Part shown: in pieces, positions 1 through 6,153 of the stretch
How positions within the stretch are numbered: position 1 is the stretch's first letter
How the letters are laid out: each line of letters opens with the position of its first letter
Assembly: GCA_002483865.1 (NCBI GenBank)
Contig: DLIT01000113.1
Span: 403-6,938, forward strand
Length of the DNA: 6,536 nucleotides
Direction: 5' to 3'
DNA from: Brevundimonas sp. UBA7635
GTDB taxonomy: Bacteria; Pseudomonadota; Alphaproteobacteria; Caulobacterales; Caulobacteraceae
Made by a program: the position numbers and the translations under genes
The notes under the pieces: model-generated
The model's input: only the letters and a program-made list of their open reading frames with translations
Databases searched by the model: none
Told to the model about the DNA's origin: nothing

Positions 1-260
1 GCCGGGGAGGACTTGTTATCGCCAATCCACACATCACCATCGTTCTGGATGGAAATGAAGACCGGGGTCGGCGGGTTCTTCCCGGGAGGCGCAACGGCGC
101 GAGGCAGTTTCACCGGCACCGACACGGTGGCGAGCGGAGCCGCCACCATGAAGATGATGAGGAGGACGAGCATAATATCAACGAAGGGCGTGATATTAAT
201 CTCGGCGTTCGCCTCGACGGTGTACTTGCCGCCGCCGGAACCAGATAGTTTGGCGGCCAT
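1..260 (-). CDS. exbD: ExbD, TonB-system proton channel subunit (3' end cut off by the window)
   Basis: ExbD partners ExbB in the inner membrane. The complex uses proton motive force to energise TonB, which drives TonB-dependent outer-membrane receptors. The first 86 codons are visible, starting at ATG 260-258; the C-terminus lies beyond position 1. A short polar N-terminus (MAAKLSGSGGG) leads into the family signature INITPFVDIMLVLLIIFMV (about residues 21-39). This is the single transmembrane helix, with Asp28 at the place of the essential proton-carrying Asp25 of E. coli ExbD. The start of the periplasmic domain follows (VPVKLPRAVAPPG, then PVFISIQNDGDVWIG). The gene begins 5 nt after the exbB stop, with a purine-rich AAGGGGG about 10 nt upstream of its ATG, so the two are surely co-transcribed. 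The paralogue TolR is possible in principle, but pairing with a signal-peptide ExbB favours ExbD. Confidence 0.93.
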   Translation of the reverse strand, partial: MAAKLSGSGGGKYTVEANAEINITPFVDIMLVLLIIFMVAAPLATVSVPVKLPRAVAPPGKNPPTPVFISIQNDGDVWIGDNKSSP

Positions 261-265
261 CCGTC

Positions 266-1171
266 TTATGCCCCCTTGTCGAGCTGACGCGAGATGGAGT
301 TCAGCAGTTCAGCCTGGAAGCCATCGGCGCGGGTGCCGTAAGCGGCGATTTTCGTCGAGAAGAAGTTGTAGAAGATAACGGCCGGGATAGCGGCGAACAG
401 GCCGATACCGGTAGCCAGCAGAGCTTCAGCAATACCCGGAGCAACGACGGCCAGGTTGGTGGTGTTCGACTCGGCGATACCGATGAACGAGTTCATGATG
501 CCGTAAACGGTACCGAACAGACCGATGAACGGACCCGACGAACCGACCGAAGCCAGGAATTGTTGGCCACCCGACAGACGACCGGCGATGGTCGATTGCA
601 CAGCGGCAACGGCAGTGCTGATGCGCTCAACCGTCGATTCACGGTGCGTACCGATGACGTCCAGGCCAGCCTGGCGCGACAGTTCCAGCTCTTCGGTGGC
701 AGCAGCTGCCATGTCAGCCAGAGGGTTACCGTCGAAGTCTTCCGAGGTCGAAATGCGACGCATGTCAGCGATGGTGCGAGCGCCGCGGAACTCTTCCAGG
801 TAGCGGTTGGTCGTCTTGTTCAGCGAGCTGAACTCAACCAGTTTGATCAGCAGCAGGGTCCAGGTCAGGATCGAGGCCAGAACCAGGCCCAGCATCACAA
901 CCTTAACGACCGGGTGAGCGATCATGAACATGCCGATCGGGGTCAGCTTGCCATGACCACCGCCGACCGATTCACCGACCGAGGCCGGATCGACCGGAGC
1001 GGCTTCGGCGTCAGCGGCCGGAGCGGCAGCGGCGTCAGCCGGAACCGCGGTGGCTTCGGCAGCCACAGGGGCAGCCGGAGCCGCGTCCTGCGCCAGGACC
1101 GGCGAGCTCGCCATAAGGACGGCTGCGCCGGCCATTGCGAGGAGGATATTCGTCTTCTTGCTATCGAGCAT
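266..1171 (-). CDS. exbB: ExbB, TonB-system proton channel subunit (MotA/TolQ/ExbB family)
   Basis: ExbB is the multi-spanning inner-membrane subunit that forms the proton channel with ExbD and powers TonB. With the ATG at 1171 the protein has 301 residues. It starts with a Sec signal peptide (KK at 5-6, hydrophobic ILLAMAGAAVLMA, likely cleavage after VLA27). An Ala/Pro/Glu-rich periplasmic linker follows (about 28-70). Transmembrane helix 1 spans about 86-112, a cytoplasmic helical segment about 115-200, and two C-terminal helices carry the family motifs GPFIGLFGTVYGIMNSF (213-229) and GIAEALLATGIGLFAAIPAV (246-265). A GTG at 1201 would add 10 residues and is the longest frame. I prefer the ATG because the signal peptide then starts cleanly and AGGA lies about 12 nt upstream, but the choice is not certain. 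exbD follows after 5 nt. TolQ is the alternative family member and normally lacks such a signal peptide and linker. Confidence 0.93.
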   Translation of the reverse strand: MLDSKKTNILLAMAGAAVLMASSPVLAQDAAPAAPVAAEATAVPADAAAAPAADAEAAPVDPASVGESVGGGHGKLTPIGMFMIAHPVVKVVMLGLVLASILTWTLLLIKLVEFSSLNKTTNRYLEEFRGARTIADMRRISTSEDFDGNPLADMAAAATEELELSRQAGLDVIGTHRESTVERISTAVAAVQSTIAGRLSGGQQFLASVGSSGPFIGLFGTVYGIMNSFIGIAESNTTNLAVVAPGIAEALLATGIGLFAAIPAVIFYNFFSTKIAAYGTRADGFQAELLNSISRQLDKGA

Positions 1172-1238
1172 TTTTCGCCAGTTCCTGCTTTGGTCTGACA
1201 CGTGGAACCCAAGACACGGACCGCGTCAGTCGGCCGTC

Positions 1239-1266
1239 CCTATATGAAATGTCTCCGGCCTGTCAG
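1239..1266 (-). promoter_or_regulatory. Candidate promoter of exbB-exbD
   Basis: Reading the minus strand, CTGACA (1266-1261) is followed after 16 nt by TATAGG (1244-1239). This is 5 of 6 and 4 of 6 matches to the sigma-70 -35 and -10 hexamers. Transcription would start near 1231, leaving about 60 nt of leader before the ATG at 1171, or 30 nt before the alternative GTG at 1201. This is a pattern match by eye only. Confidence 0.4.
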
Positions 1267-1272
1267 TTTTCG

Positions 1273-1284
1273 CCGACCGGTCGG
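1273..1284. repeat. 12-nt perfect palindrome upstream of exbB promoter
   Basis: CCGACCGGTCGG is exactly self-complementary. It sits 7 nt upstream of the candidate -35 element of exbB, a position where a dimeric regulator could bind. No known operator is recognised, and short GC-rich palindromes also arise by chance in GC-rich DNA. Confidence 0.35.
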
Positions 1285-1623
1285 ACCCACCTTCCTGCAC
1301 ATCCGCCAAGGCGACGGCTGTGAGCGCGGGGCGAAGACACATTATCCTGTGCTCAACGCCCTGCAAGCAGGAATGCGGTCATGTCCCTTTGGCGAACACC
1401 CCAAGGTGCGTCAAGCCCGCAAAGTTTGTTTTCCCTTACGTCGCAGAAGCTTCGCCAATAGGTCACACGCTTCATGCATATCTCCCGCCCCAAACGGAAA
1501 AAACTTACCGCTTCATTGACGATGAGGGAAAGGTAATGCCCAAGGCGAAATTGTGACCATTTTTGGGCGAAGCAAAATGCGCACCTGTAGAGGCGGACAT
1601 CTGAACGAAAGATATTAGGAAGA

Positions 1624-1699
1624 TGGTGCCTGGAGGCGGGTTCGAACCACCGACACGCGGATTTTCAATCCGCTGCTCTACCAACTGAGCTATCCAGGC
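1624..1699 (-). tRNA. tRNA-Phe (anticodon GAA)
   Basis: This is a complete 76-nt tRNA read on the minus strand, with CCA encoded in the gene (1626-1624). The acceptor stem GCCTGGA/TCCAGGC pairs fully. TA at positions 8-9, the D arm GCTC/GAGC with loop AGTTGGTAGA, the anticodon stem GCGGA/TCCGC with loop TTGAAAA (anticodon GAA at 1666-1664), and the T arm GGTGG-TTCGAAC-CCGCC with one G-T pair are all regular. It reads UUC/UUU codons. It lies 67 nt downstream of yacG and has its own promoter-like sequence in that gap, so it may be transcribed both independently and by read-through. Confidence 0.98.
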
Positions 1700-1728
1700 G
1701 CTTGCGGCATTGCCGCGAGAGAGGCCGC

Positions 1729-1757
1729 TTATTAGGCGACAGATTTCGGGGTGTAAA
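1729..1757 (-). promoter_or_regulatory. Candidate promoter of tRNA-Phe
   Basis: On the minus strand TTTACA (1757-1752) is followed after 17 nt by TAATAA (1734-1729), resembling -35 and -10 boxes, in the 67-nt gap between yacG and tRNA-Phe. The -35 also fits the Caulobacter pattern in part. Initiation near 1722 would give a leader of about 23 nt, within which GCGGCA-T-TGCCGC (1704-1716) can fold just before the mature 5' end at 1699. By eye only. Confidence 0.4.
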
Positions 1758-1766
1758 GCCCCTAAT

Positions 1767-1934
1767 TCACTCAATTCCGCGATCTTTTTCCGGATCTTCC
1801 GAGGTCTCGCCCGGAATGGCATAGGACCCGCTGAACCAGCGCTGCAGATCGACGTCAGCACATCGCCTGGAGCAGAAGGGCCTGTAAGCGGGGTCCGCAG
1901 GCTGGCGACGGCAGATCGGGCATTTTGCGGCCAT
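1767..1934 (-). CDS. yacG: YacG, zinc-containing DNA gyrase inhibitor
   Basis: YacG is a small zinc protein. The E. coli member binds GyrB and blocks gyrase from engaging DNA. The product is 55 residues, close to the usual size, and carries the zinc-binding pattern C5-x2-C8-x12-C21-x3-C25 (CPIC ... FCSRRC). The typical RCADVDLQRWFSGSYAIPG stretch follows, then a charged tail. The frame stays open upstream, but the start is the ATG at 1934. That start puts the CPIC motif at residue 5 and has a good AAGGA 8 nt upstream inside the end of the RNase gene. The upstream stop and this ATG are separated by one base (TGAGATG), implying translational coupling. The family commonly sits in such maf/RNase neighbourhoods in alphaproteobacteria. 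Activity on gyrase here is inferred from the family. Confidence 0.92.
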   Translation of the reverse strand: MAAKCPICRRQPADPAYRPFCSRRCADVDLQRWFSGSYAIPGETSEDPEKDRGIE

Positions 1935-1935
1935 C

Positions 1936-2970
1936 TCAGGCTTCCTTGATCTTGAACTGGCCCGGGCCAAGGGCCGCATCTGCCACCACTTGGGCACGGG
2001 GCCCCAGTCTTTCTATATAGGGCAAGGCGGCCGTCGCCTCTTCGGGGCTTGCCAGAATCGCCAGTCGGGCGGTCGCCAGGTCGGTCAAAAGGGCATGGTT
2101 CAGTTCGCGAACCAGGCGAAGCGCCCGTGTCTCCAGCCCTCGACAGGGACCGGATTTGGCCAGACGCTCTTCAATCGGACGACGCCGCCATGGCAGGCTG
2201 AGTTGCATCAGACCGAAACGGCTGAGAGGCCCCACGGCCAGTTCGGCCTCCGCAGCAAAGGCGGTGCGCACCGATCTGGTCACCGTCTCGCCGTGCAGAT
2301 TGGTGCCGACCATGTCGATGACGACCAGACCACCCCAGCCCTTCAGCGACAGAATTCTTGCCGTATGGACCAACCCCGCCCAGTTCACGGCCTCGCGCGC
2401 CTTACGTCCTTCTCGCCCCGGCATCGGACGGTGATCGATATCGACGGAGACCAGGGCCCGTGTGCGCTCCACGGCCAGGTCAAGGCCAGTAGCCTGGTCC
2501 TGAAAGACCGTGGTCAGTGCCTCTTCTTCGGCTTCCATGGCCGCACGGACGGCGAGCATTCCTTCCTGCACGACCGCCCGGGGAGCCAGCCGCCCCAGAA
2601 TCTCGGCCACGCCAGGACCGGCCCGGACCAGACCAGACTCTGTGGTGGCCGGGCCAATCAACCTGAGCACCGGCCCCTTGGATTCGCGCGGTTCGGCAGT
2701 GACCTCGACCTCGACCCTGGCCCCCTCCCCCACCTGGCTTTTCTGGCCAAGCGGCAGGAAGCCATAGGGTTCGCCATAGCCCAGGTCGACAAAGGCCCCG
2801 CGCAGCGCAGGCTCGACCCGCACGGCGCGACCGACCAGGACCGCGCCCAGCCGGTCGCAGGGACGGTCCCTCTCACGCTGGATGACAAGGTGATGATAGA
2901 GCCCGTCGCGGGCGATGATGCCGCGGGTCTCGCCGGGCATCTTATCGAGGAAGACCTCGACGGAGGCCAT
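1936..2970 (-). CDS. Compact RNase E/G-family protein lacking the zinc link
   Basis: This belongs to the RNase E/G family, endoribonucleases that process rRNA and decay mRNA. It has 344 residues, against nearly 490 for RNase G. An N-terminal strand region (1-35) leads into an S1-like segment (about 40-105) that keeps the aromatic residues Phe60 and Phe71 of AFVDLGYGEPYGFLP. The catalytic block has RALVSVDID (171-179) and GGLVVIDM (213-220). Asp177 and Asp219 match the metal-binding Asp303 and Asp346 of E. coli RNase E (42 versus 43 apart), but the Asn305 position is Asp179. RFGLMQLS (251-258) is conserved. The CPxC zinc link that should follow is absent, leaving only one nearby Cys (276). About 100 residues between the 5'-sensor and the catalytic block are missing. 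The ATG at 2970 has AAGGG 9 nt upstream and lies 2 nt after maf. Catalytic activity is likely but not shown. Confidence 0.85.
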   Translation of the reverse strand: MASVEVFLDKMPGETRGIIARDGLYHHLVIQRERDRPCDRLGAVLVGRAVRVEPALRGAFVDLGYGEPYGFLPLGQKSQVGEGARVEVEVTAEPRESKGPVLRLIGPATTESGLVRAGPGVAEILGRLAPRAVVQEGMLAVRAAMEAEEEALTTVFQDQATGLDLAVERTRALVSVDIDHRPMPGREGRKAREAVNWAGLVHTARILSLKGWGGLVVIDMVGTNLHGETVTRSVRTAFAAEAELAVGPLSRFGLMQLSLPWRRRPIEERLAKSGPCRGLETRALRLVRELNHALLTDLATARLAILASPEEATAALPYIERLGPRAQVVADAALGPGQFKIKEA

Positions 2971-2972
2971 CT

Positions 2973-3572
2973 TCAGTCGCCCTTCGGGTGCCAGCCCGCG
3001 CCGCGAAGCAGGTTCGAGGCTTCATAGAGCGGCAGCCCCATAACCGCCGGGTGCGAGCCGACGATGCGCTGGACAAAGGCCCCAGCCCGACCCTGTATGC
3101 CATAGCCCCCGGCCTTGCCGCGCCATTCGCCCGAAGCGATGTAGCCGGCGATCTCTTCTTCGGACAGAACCTTAAAGCTGACGCGGGTATCGACGACGCG
3201 GGTGCGGACCTGGCCCTTCGCGGCCACGGCCACGCCGGTGAAGACGCGATGATTGCGGCCCGACAAAAGCTGAAGGAAACGGCGCGCTTCGGCTTCGTCA
3301 GCCGGCTTTTCCAGCAGGCGACGGCCAACTGCCACCACTGTATCAGCAGCCATCACGATATCATTGGGGGATCGCTCCGCCACTACGGCCGCCTTAGAGC
3401 GAGCGAGTCGCTCGGCCAAACGCGCAGGCATTTCGCCTTTCAGGGGAGATTCGTCGATGTCGGCAGGATCAACATGATCTGGCACGATGCCAATCTGCGC
3501 CAGGAGTTCGATCCGGCGCGGGCTCGACGAGGCGAGAATCAGCCTCGGAGCCAGGGTGTCAGGACGCGACAC
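2973..3572 (-). CDS. maf: Maf-family nucleoside triphosphate pyrophosphatase
   Basis: Maf proteins hydrolyse non-canonical or surplus nucleoside triphosphates to monophosphates plus pyrophosphate in the cytosol, cleaning the pool; some members act on dTTP/UTP. The 199-residue product has the family motifs in order: LILASSSPRR (11-20, phosphate loop), ADIDESP (37-43), AADTVV (75-80, with catalytic-type Asp77), EKP (88-90), GKAGGYGIQGRAGAFV (152-167) and GSHPAVMGLPLYE (172-184). Length and motifs are complete. GYGIQG resembles the YhdE-type branch more than YceF, but I do not assign substrate on that alone. The start is GTG at 3572, since no ATG precedes the LASSSPRR motif. A TAAGGA Shine-Dalgarno sequence that contains the infA stop codon lies 5 nt upstream. 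infA precedes it by 8 nt and the RNase gene follows after 2 nt. Confidence 0.94.
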   Translation of the reverse strand: MSRPDTLAPRLILASSSPRRIELLAQIGIVPDHVDPADIDESPLKGEMPARLAERLARSKAAVVAERSPNDIVMAADTVVAVGRRLLEKPADEAEARRFLQLLSGRNHRVFTGVAVAAKGQVRTRVVDTRVSFKVLSEEEIAGYIASGEWRGKAGGYGIQGRAGAFVQRIVGSHPAVMGLPLYEASNLLRGAGWHPKGD

Positions 3573-3577
3573 GCGCG

Positions 3578-3583
3578 TCCTTA
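3578..3583 (-). promoter_or_regulatory. Shine-Dalgarno site of maf overlapping the infA stop codon
   Basis: Read on the minus strand, TAAGGA contains the TAA stop of infA and lies 5 nt before the GTG start of maf. It supports the GTG as the true maf start and suggests that ribosomes finishing infA re-initiate on maf. Confidence 0.65.
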
Positions 3584-3799
3584 CTTGAAGCGATAGGTGA
3601 TGCGGCCCTTGGTCAGATCATAGGGCGTCATTTCTACCAGCACCTTGTCGCCCGCCAGAACGCGGATGCGATTTTTACGCATCTTGCCGGCAGTATGGGC
3701 GATGATCTCGTGATCGTTTTCCAGCGTCACGCGGAACGTGGCGTTCGGCAGCAGTTCGCTGACGGTACCTGGGAACTCGAGAAGCTCTTCCTTGGCCAT
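3581..3799 (-). CDS. infA: Translation initiation factor IF-1
   Basis: IF-1 binds the A site of the 30S subunit and works with IF-2 and IF-3 in start-site selection. The product is 72 residues, the standard length, and is a single OB-fold. Recognisable stretches are [46 protein letters not shown] (22-48) and [23 protein letters not shown] at the C-terminus. The frame is open for 20 more codons upstream, but the ATG at 3799 gives exactly the conserved MAKE N-terminus and a purine-rich GAGAGAGA lies just upstream. The open extension coincides with a hairpin in the leader. maf follows after 8 nt. A cold-shock-like OB-fold protein is excluded by the near-invariant IF-1 sequence. Confidence 0.97.
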   Translation of the reverse strand: MAKEELLEFPGTVSELLPNATFRVTLENDHEIIAHTAGKMRKNRIRVLAGDKVLVEMTPYDLTKGRITYRFK

Positions 3800-3830
3800 G
3801 CGGTCTCTCTCGCCCGATGAAACAGCATAA

Positions 3831-3857
3831 GGCTCGCGTCGGGCGTGAACGCGAGCC
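3831..3857 (-). promoter_or_regulatory. Hairpin between UPF0262 gene and infA (leader element or weak terminator)
   Basis: GGCTCGCG (3831-3838) and CGCGAGCC (3850-3857) pair over 8 bp around an 11-nt loop. On the transcribed minus strand the stem is followed by TTATGCTGTTTC, which has only scattered T residues, so it is a poor intrinsic terminator. If transcription starts at the AT-rich element near 3884-3889, the hairpin would lie about 20-45 nt into the infA leader, 31 nt before the start codon. Confidence 0.4.
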
Positions 3858-3883
3858 ATAAAAGGAGGCGCCTAATGCACCAA

Positions 3884-3889
3884 TTTATA
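3884..3889 (-). promoter_or_regulatory. Candidate -10 element of an infA promoter
   Basis: The minus strand reads CTATAAATTGG here, with TATAAA matching the -10 consensus at 5 of 6, in the most AT-rich part of the 103-nt gap before infA. No convincing -35 box is found 16-18 nt upstream, which would fall at the 3' end of the UPF0262 gene. infA therefore may have its own promoter, but the support is weak. Confidence 0.3.
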
Positions 3890-3902
3890 GATTTAGTCGA
3901 GT

Positions 3903-4370
3903 TCAGCCACGCCGATAGAGGGCACAGACCAATGTGAACAGGCGACGGGCCGTTTCCTGATCCACTTCAACCTTGCCCTCCAGGCGCGATTTCAGAAGCT
4001 CGGCCCCCTCATTATGAAGACCGCGACGGCCCATGTCGACCGACTCGATCTGGCTGGGCGATGAGCCCCGCAGCGCCTCGTAATAGCTTTCACAAATCAA
4101 GGCATAGTCACGAATGACCGTCTTCAGCGGCGACAGCGACAGGACATGAGTGCGCGCAAAATCCGGGCCCTCGATCTCGAAGGCCAGGCGATTTTCCTGG
4201 GAGGAAAGCCGCAGGGCAAAGGGTCCCCTGGTCGCCCCCTCCGGCGAAAAACTGTTTTGTTCGACAAGATCGAAGATCGCCACCCGGCGCTGGTGCTCCA
4301 CCTCAGCATTGGCCGCAGGCAGGCTGGCGTGGTCAATCTCAATCGAGGCGATCATTTGGGTATCGGTCAC
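3903..4370 (-). CDS. UPF0262 family protein (function unknown)
   Basis: This is a conserved alphaproteobacterial protein of unknown function. The 155-residue product shows the family hallmarks: EHQRRVAIFDLVEQNSF (25-41), HVLSLSPLKTVIRDYALICESYYEAL (75-100), SQIESVDMGRRGLHNEGAELL (106-126) and RRLFTLVCALYRRG at the C-terminus. It looks soluble, with no signal peptide or membrane helix. I chose the GTG at 4370 because it overlaps the DUF2948 stop in a GTGA tetranucleotide and has GAGG 7 nt upstream (AGGACGAGG). An ATG at 4355 would give 150 residues and a longer frame reaches 4415. The 4-nt overlap implies coupled translation with DUF2948. In many relatives hisD lies at this junction, but there is no room for it here. 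No enzymatic motif is evident. Confidence 0.88.
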   Translation of the reverse strand: MTDTQMIASIEIDHASLPAANAEVEHQRRVAIFDLVEQNSFSPEGATRGPFALRLSSQENRLAFEIEGPDFARTHVLSLSPLKTVIRDYALICESYYEALRGSSPSQIESVDMGRRGLHNEGAELLKSRLEGKVEVDQETARRLFTLVCALYRRG

Positions 4371-4834
4371 GATGAAACCTCGTCCTGATGACTTGGCGCG
4401 ACCTTGGCGGGCCAACGGTCCGACAGGTCGGTGAGGACGCCGTCAAGGCACTCGACGTCGATCCTCAGGTCGCCGCCCCCGGCAAACATCAGCACGACCC
4501 GGCCGCTGGGTGCCTCGGTCGGCTCGAAATCAAGGGCCAGCAGCTCCAGCGCCGCCTCGGGCGCCCGCGGCAGCCGACGGCTCTTCACCGCCTGGACATC
4601 GCCGAACTGCATGGCCGACATGACCCGCGTGCCGCCGCATTCCCAGCAGAAGCGCGACAGGACGATGGTGACGCGGCGCGCCTCCCTTTCCCAGCGAATG
4701 TCCACCGGGCGCATGATGGCGTCCTGCAGGGCGGCCGACATGATCTGCAGATCCGTCGCATCCTCGGCCAGCAGCCTCAGCGGACCGGGCGCAACCGTGT
4801 CGGCCTCAGGAATCGCCTCTGCCTCAGTGTTCAT
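4367..4834 (-). CDS. DUF2948 family protein (function unknown)
   Basis: This is a conserved alphaproteobacterial protein of unknown function found beside murA. Its 155 residues carry the expected family features: [22 protein letters not shown] (19-40), [11 protein letters not shown] (55-65), [10 protein letters not shown] (96-105) and [25 protein letters not shown] (113-137), near the usual length. The first 18 residues are acidic and variable. A Cys pair, C63-x2-C66, sits where I recall Arg-rich NRFRWE in relatives; there is no second pair to make an obvious metal site. The ATG at 4834 overlaps the end of murA by 11 nt and has GGCGAGG just upstream within murA. The stop overlaps the UPF0262 start. 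It is probably translated together with MurA, but no role in wall synthesis is established. No signal peptide or membrane segment is seen. Confidence 0.87.
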   Translation of the reverse strand: MNTEAEAIPEADTVAPGPLRLLAEDATDLQIMSAALQDAIMRPVDIRWEREARRVTIVLSRFCWECGGTRVMSAMQFGDVQAVKSRRLPRAPEAALELLALDFEPTEAPSGRVVLMFAGGGDLRIDVECLDGVLTDLSDRWPAKVAPSHQDEVSS

Positions 4835-6113
4835 CCGCCTCGCCTTTCACGCGCCGCACATCGGCACCGCAGGCCCCGAGCTTCTCTTCCATGCGCTCGA
4901 AACCGCGATCCAGATGATAGACACGACCCACAGTGGTTTGACCATCCGCGACCAGCCCCGCCATCACCAGGCTGATTGAGGCGCGCAGGTCGGTGGCCAT
5001 AACGGGCGCGCCGGTCAGACGTTCAACGCCATTCACCCTCGCCTCGCCCGCATGGACCGAGATGTCCGCCCCCAGGCGGGCCAGTTCCGGCGCGTGCATG
5101 AAGCGGTTCTCGAAGATGTTCTCGTGGATGACGCTGGTGCCCTCGGCCGTGGTCATCAGGGCCATGAACTGGGCCTGCAGGTCAGTGGCAAAGCCCGGAT
5201 AGATCTCGGTCGTGACATTGACGGCCGTGAGGCGCTGGGCCGGGTCGCGGCGCACGATCATGCCATCGGCGGTCGCTTCGACCTCAACGCCCGCCTCGAT
5301 CATCTTGTCCGTCAGGGCTGTAATCAGATCAGCACGGCCCTTGGTCAGGCGAACCTCACCACCGGCCATGGCGGCTGCCAGGGCATAGGAGCCCATCTCG
5401 ATGCGGTCGGGAATCACCGACCAGGTGGTACCGCTCAGCGAGGTGACGCCCTCGATCACCAGCTCGTCGGTGTCCAGGCCCTCGATCCGGGCCCCCATGG
5501 CGATCAGGCAGCGGGCCAGGTCGCCGATTTCCGGCTCGCGCGCCGCGCGCTTCAGCACCGTGGTGCCCTTGGCCAGGACGGCAGCCAGCAGGGCGTGCTC
5601 GGTCGCCCCCACCGAGACGAAGGGAAACTCGATCTCGGCTCCGCGCAGGCCCGTCGGGGCCGTGGCCGAGACATAGCCCTCTTCCAGTTCAATCGCCGCG
5701 CCCATGGCCGACAGGGCCATCAGGTGCAGGTCGACCGGACGCGCGCCGATGGTGCAGCCACCCGGCAGGGACACCTTGGCATGGCCGGTCCGGGCCAGCA
5801 GCGGCCCCAGGACGTTGAACGAGGCCCGCATCTGGCGAACCAGCTCGTAGGGAGCAAAGGTCGAGGTCAGTTCCGGGGCATGAAACAGGGTCTGCTGACC
5901 ATCAGCACCCTCACTCTCAGTGACAGCCACGCCGAACTGCTCCAGCAACTGGCCCAGGAACCGAGTGTCGGCCAGGCGGGGCATATTGGTGAGCAGCAAA
6001 GGCTGATCGGTCAGAATCGAGGCGGCCATCAACTTGATGGCAGAGTTCTTGGCGCCGCTGACCTGAATCTGGCCGTTCAGGCGGTTGCCGCCCTGGATGA
6101 CAATGCTGTCCAT
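4824..6113 (-). CDS. murA: MurA, UDP-N-acetylglucosamine 1-carboxyvinyltransferase
   Basis: MurA transfers enolpyruvyl from phosphoenolpyruvate to UDP-GlcNAc, the first committed cytosolic step of peptidoglycan synthesis. The 429-residue product is full length (E. coli MurA has 419). Key residues are present: Lys22-Asn23 in SGAKNSA, Arg96 in MRASF, Cys120 in [14 protein letters not shown] (E. coli Cys115 position, the fosfomycin target), Arg125, Asp311 in [11 protein letters not shown], Arg378 in DLRASISLV and Arg403 in [12 protein letters not shown]. With Cys rather than Asp at 120, the enzyme is predicted to be fosfomycin-sensitive. The ATG at 6113 starts the standard [14 protein letters not shown] opening, although its ribosome binding site is weak. 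A Caulobacter-type promoter-like pair lies 41-69 nt upstream. DUF2948 overlaps its 3' end. There is no sign of frameshift or fusion. Confidence 0.97.
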   Translation of the reverse strand: MDSIVIQGGNRLNGQIQVSGAKNSAIKLMAASILTDQPLLLTNMPRLADTRFLGQLLEQFGVAVTESEGADGQQTLFHAPELTSTFAPYELVRQMRASFNVLGPLLARTGHAKVSLPGGCTIGARPVDLHLMALSAMGAAIELEEGYVSATAPTGLRGAEIEFPFVSVGATEHALLAAVLAKGTTVLKRAAREPEIGDLARCLIAMGARIEGLDTDELVIEGVTSLSGTTWSVIPDRIEMGSYALAAAMAGGEVRLTKGRADLITALTDKMIEAGVEVEATADGMIVRRDPAQRLTAVNVTTEIYPGFATDLQAQFMALMTTAEGTSVIHENIFENRFMHAPELARLGADISVHAGEARVNGVERLTGAPVMATDLRASISLVMAGLVADGQTTVGRVYHLDRGFERMEEKLGACGADVRRVKGEADEH

Positions 6114-6153
6114 GAGATCTTTCGCGACCGGACCACGCGCCCGGCAAACCTGC

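Larger units (their letters stand above)
1172..1623. other. Intergenic region between tRNA-Phe and exbB
   Basis: About 450 nt hold no convincing gene on either strand. The open frames that cross it lack ribosome binding sites and resemble no protein family I know. It contains the candidate exbB promoter (1239-1266), a perfect 12-nt palindrome CCGACCGGTCGG (1273-1284) just upstream of that promoter, and a second inverted repeat, CCTGC-AA-GCAGG (1360-1371). It also has a 6-bp inverted repeat GCCCAA/TTGGGC (1538-1543/1563-1568) and an AT-richer segment next to the 3' end of tRNA-Phe. I saw no recognisable Fur box, although iron control would be expected for a TonB energiser. Position 1202 onward is also free of coding if exbB starts at the GTG. 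Confidence 0.6.

Noticed and set aside
560..1198. 212-residue open frame on the plus strand
   Set aside because: It is antisense to exbB, with repetitive Arg/Gly/Asp content from complementing the Ala/Pro-rich codons.
1320..1556. 78-residue open frame on the plus strand in the exbB-tRNA gap
   Set aside because: It has a GTG start with no Shine-Dalgarno sequence, no recognisable family and no coding-like residue pattern.
1538..1568. GCCCAA/TTGGGC inverted repeat as a terminator downstream of tRNA-Phe
   Set aside because: It has a 6-bp stem with a loop of about 19 nt and no real T-run in the transcribed direction, so it is too weak to call a terminator.
1172..1623. Possible mobile element, CRISPR or small RNA in the non-coding gap
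   Set aside because: I see no direct repeats, terminal inverted repeats, transposase fragment or regular spacing. A small RNA cannot be excluded, but nothing in the sequence supports one.
1505..1861. Minus-strand open frame of 118 codons
   Set aside because: It runs straight through tRNA-Phe and overlaps yacG in another frame.
1990..3027. 345-residue open frame on the plus strand
   Set aside because: It is antisense to the RNase E/G-like gene, which has clear family motifs. The frame has low-complexity shadow composition and no ribosome binding site.
2988..3596. 202-residue open frame on the plus strand
   Set aside because: It is antisense to maf, whose motifs are complete.
3800..3859. 20-codon N-terminal extension of infA
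   Set aside because: IF-1 conservation starts exactly at MAKE (ATG 3799). The extension crosses a hairpin and matches nothing in the family.
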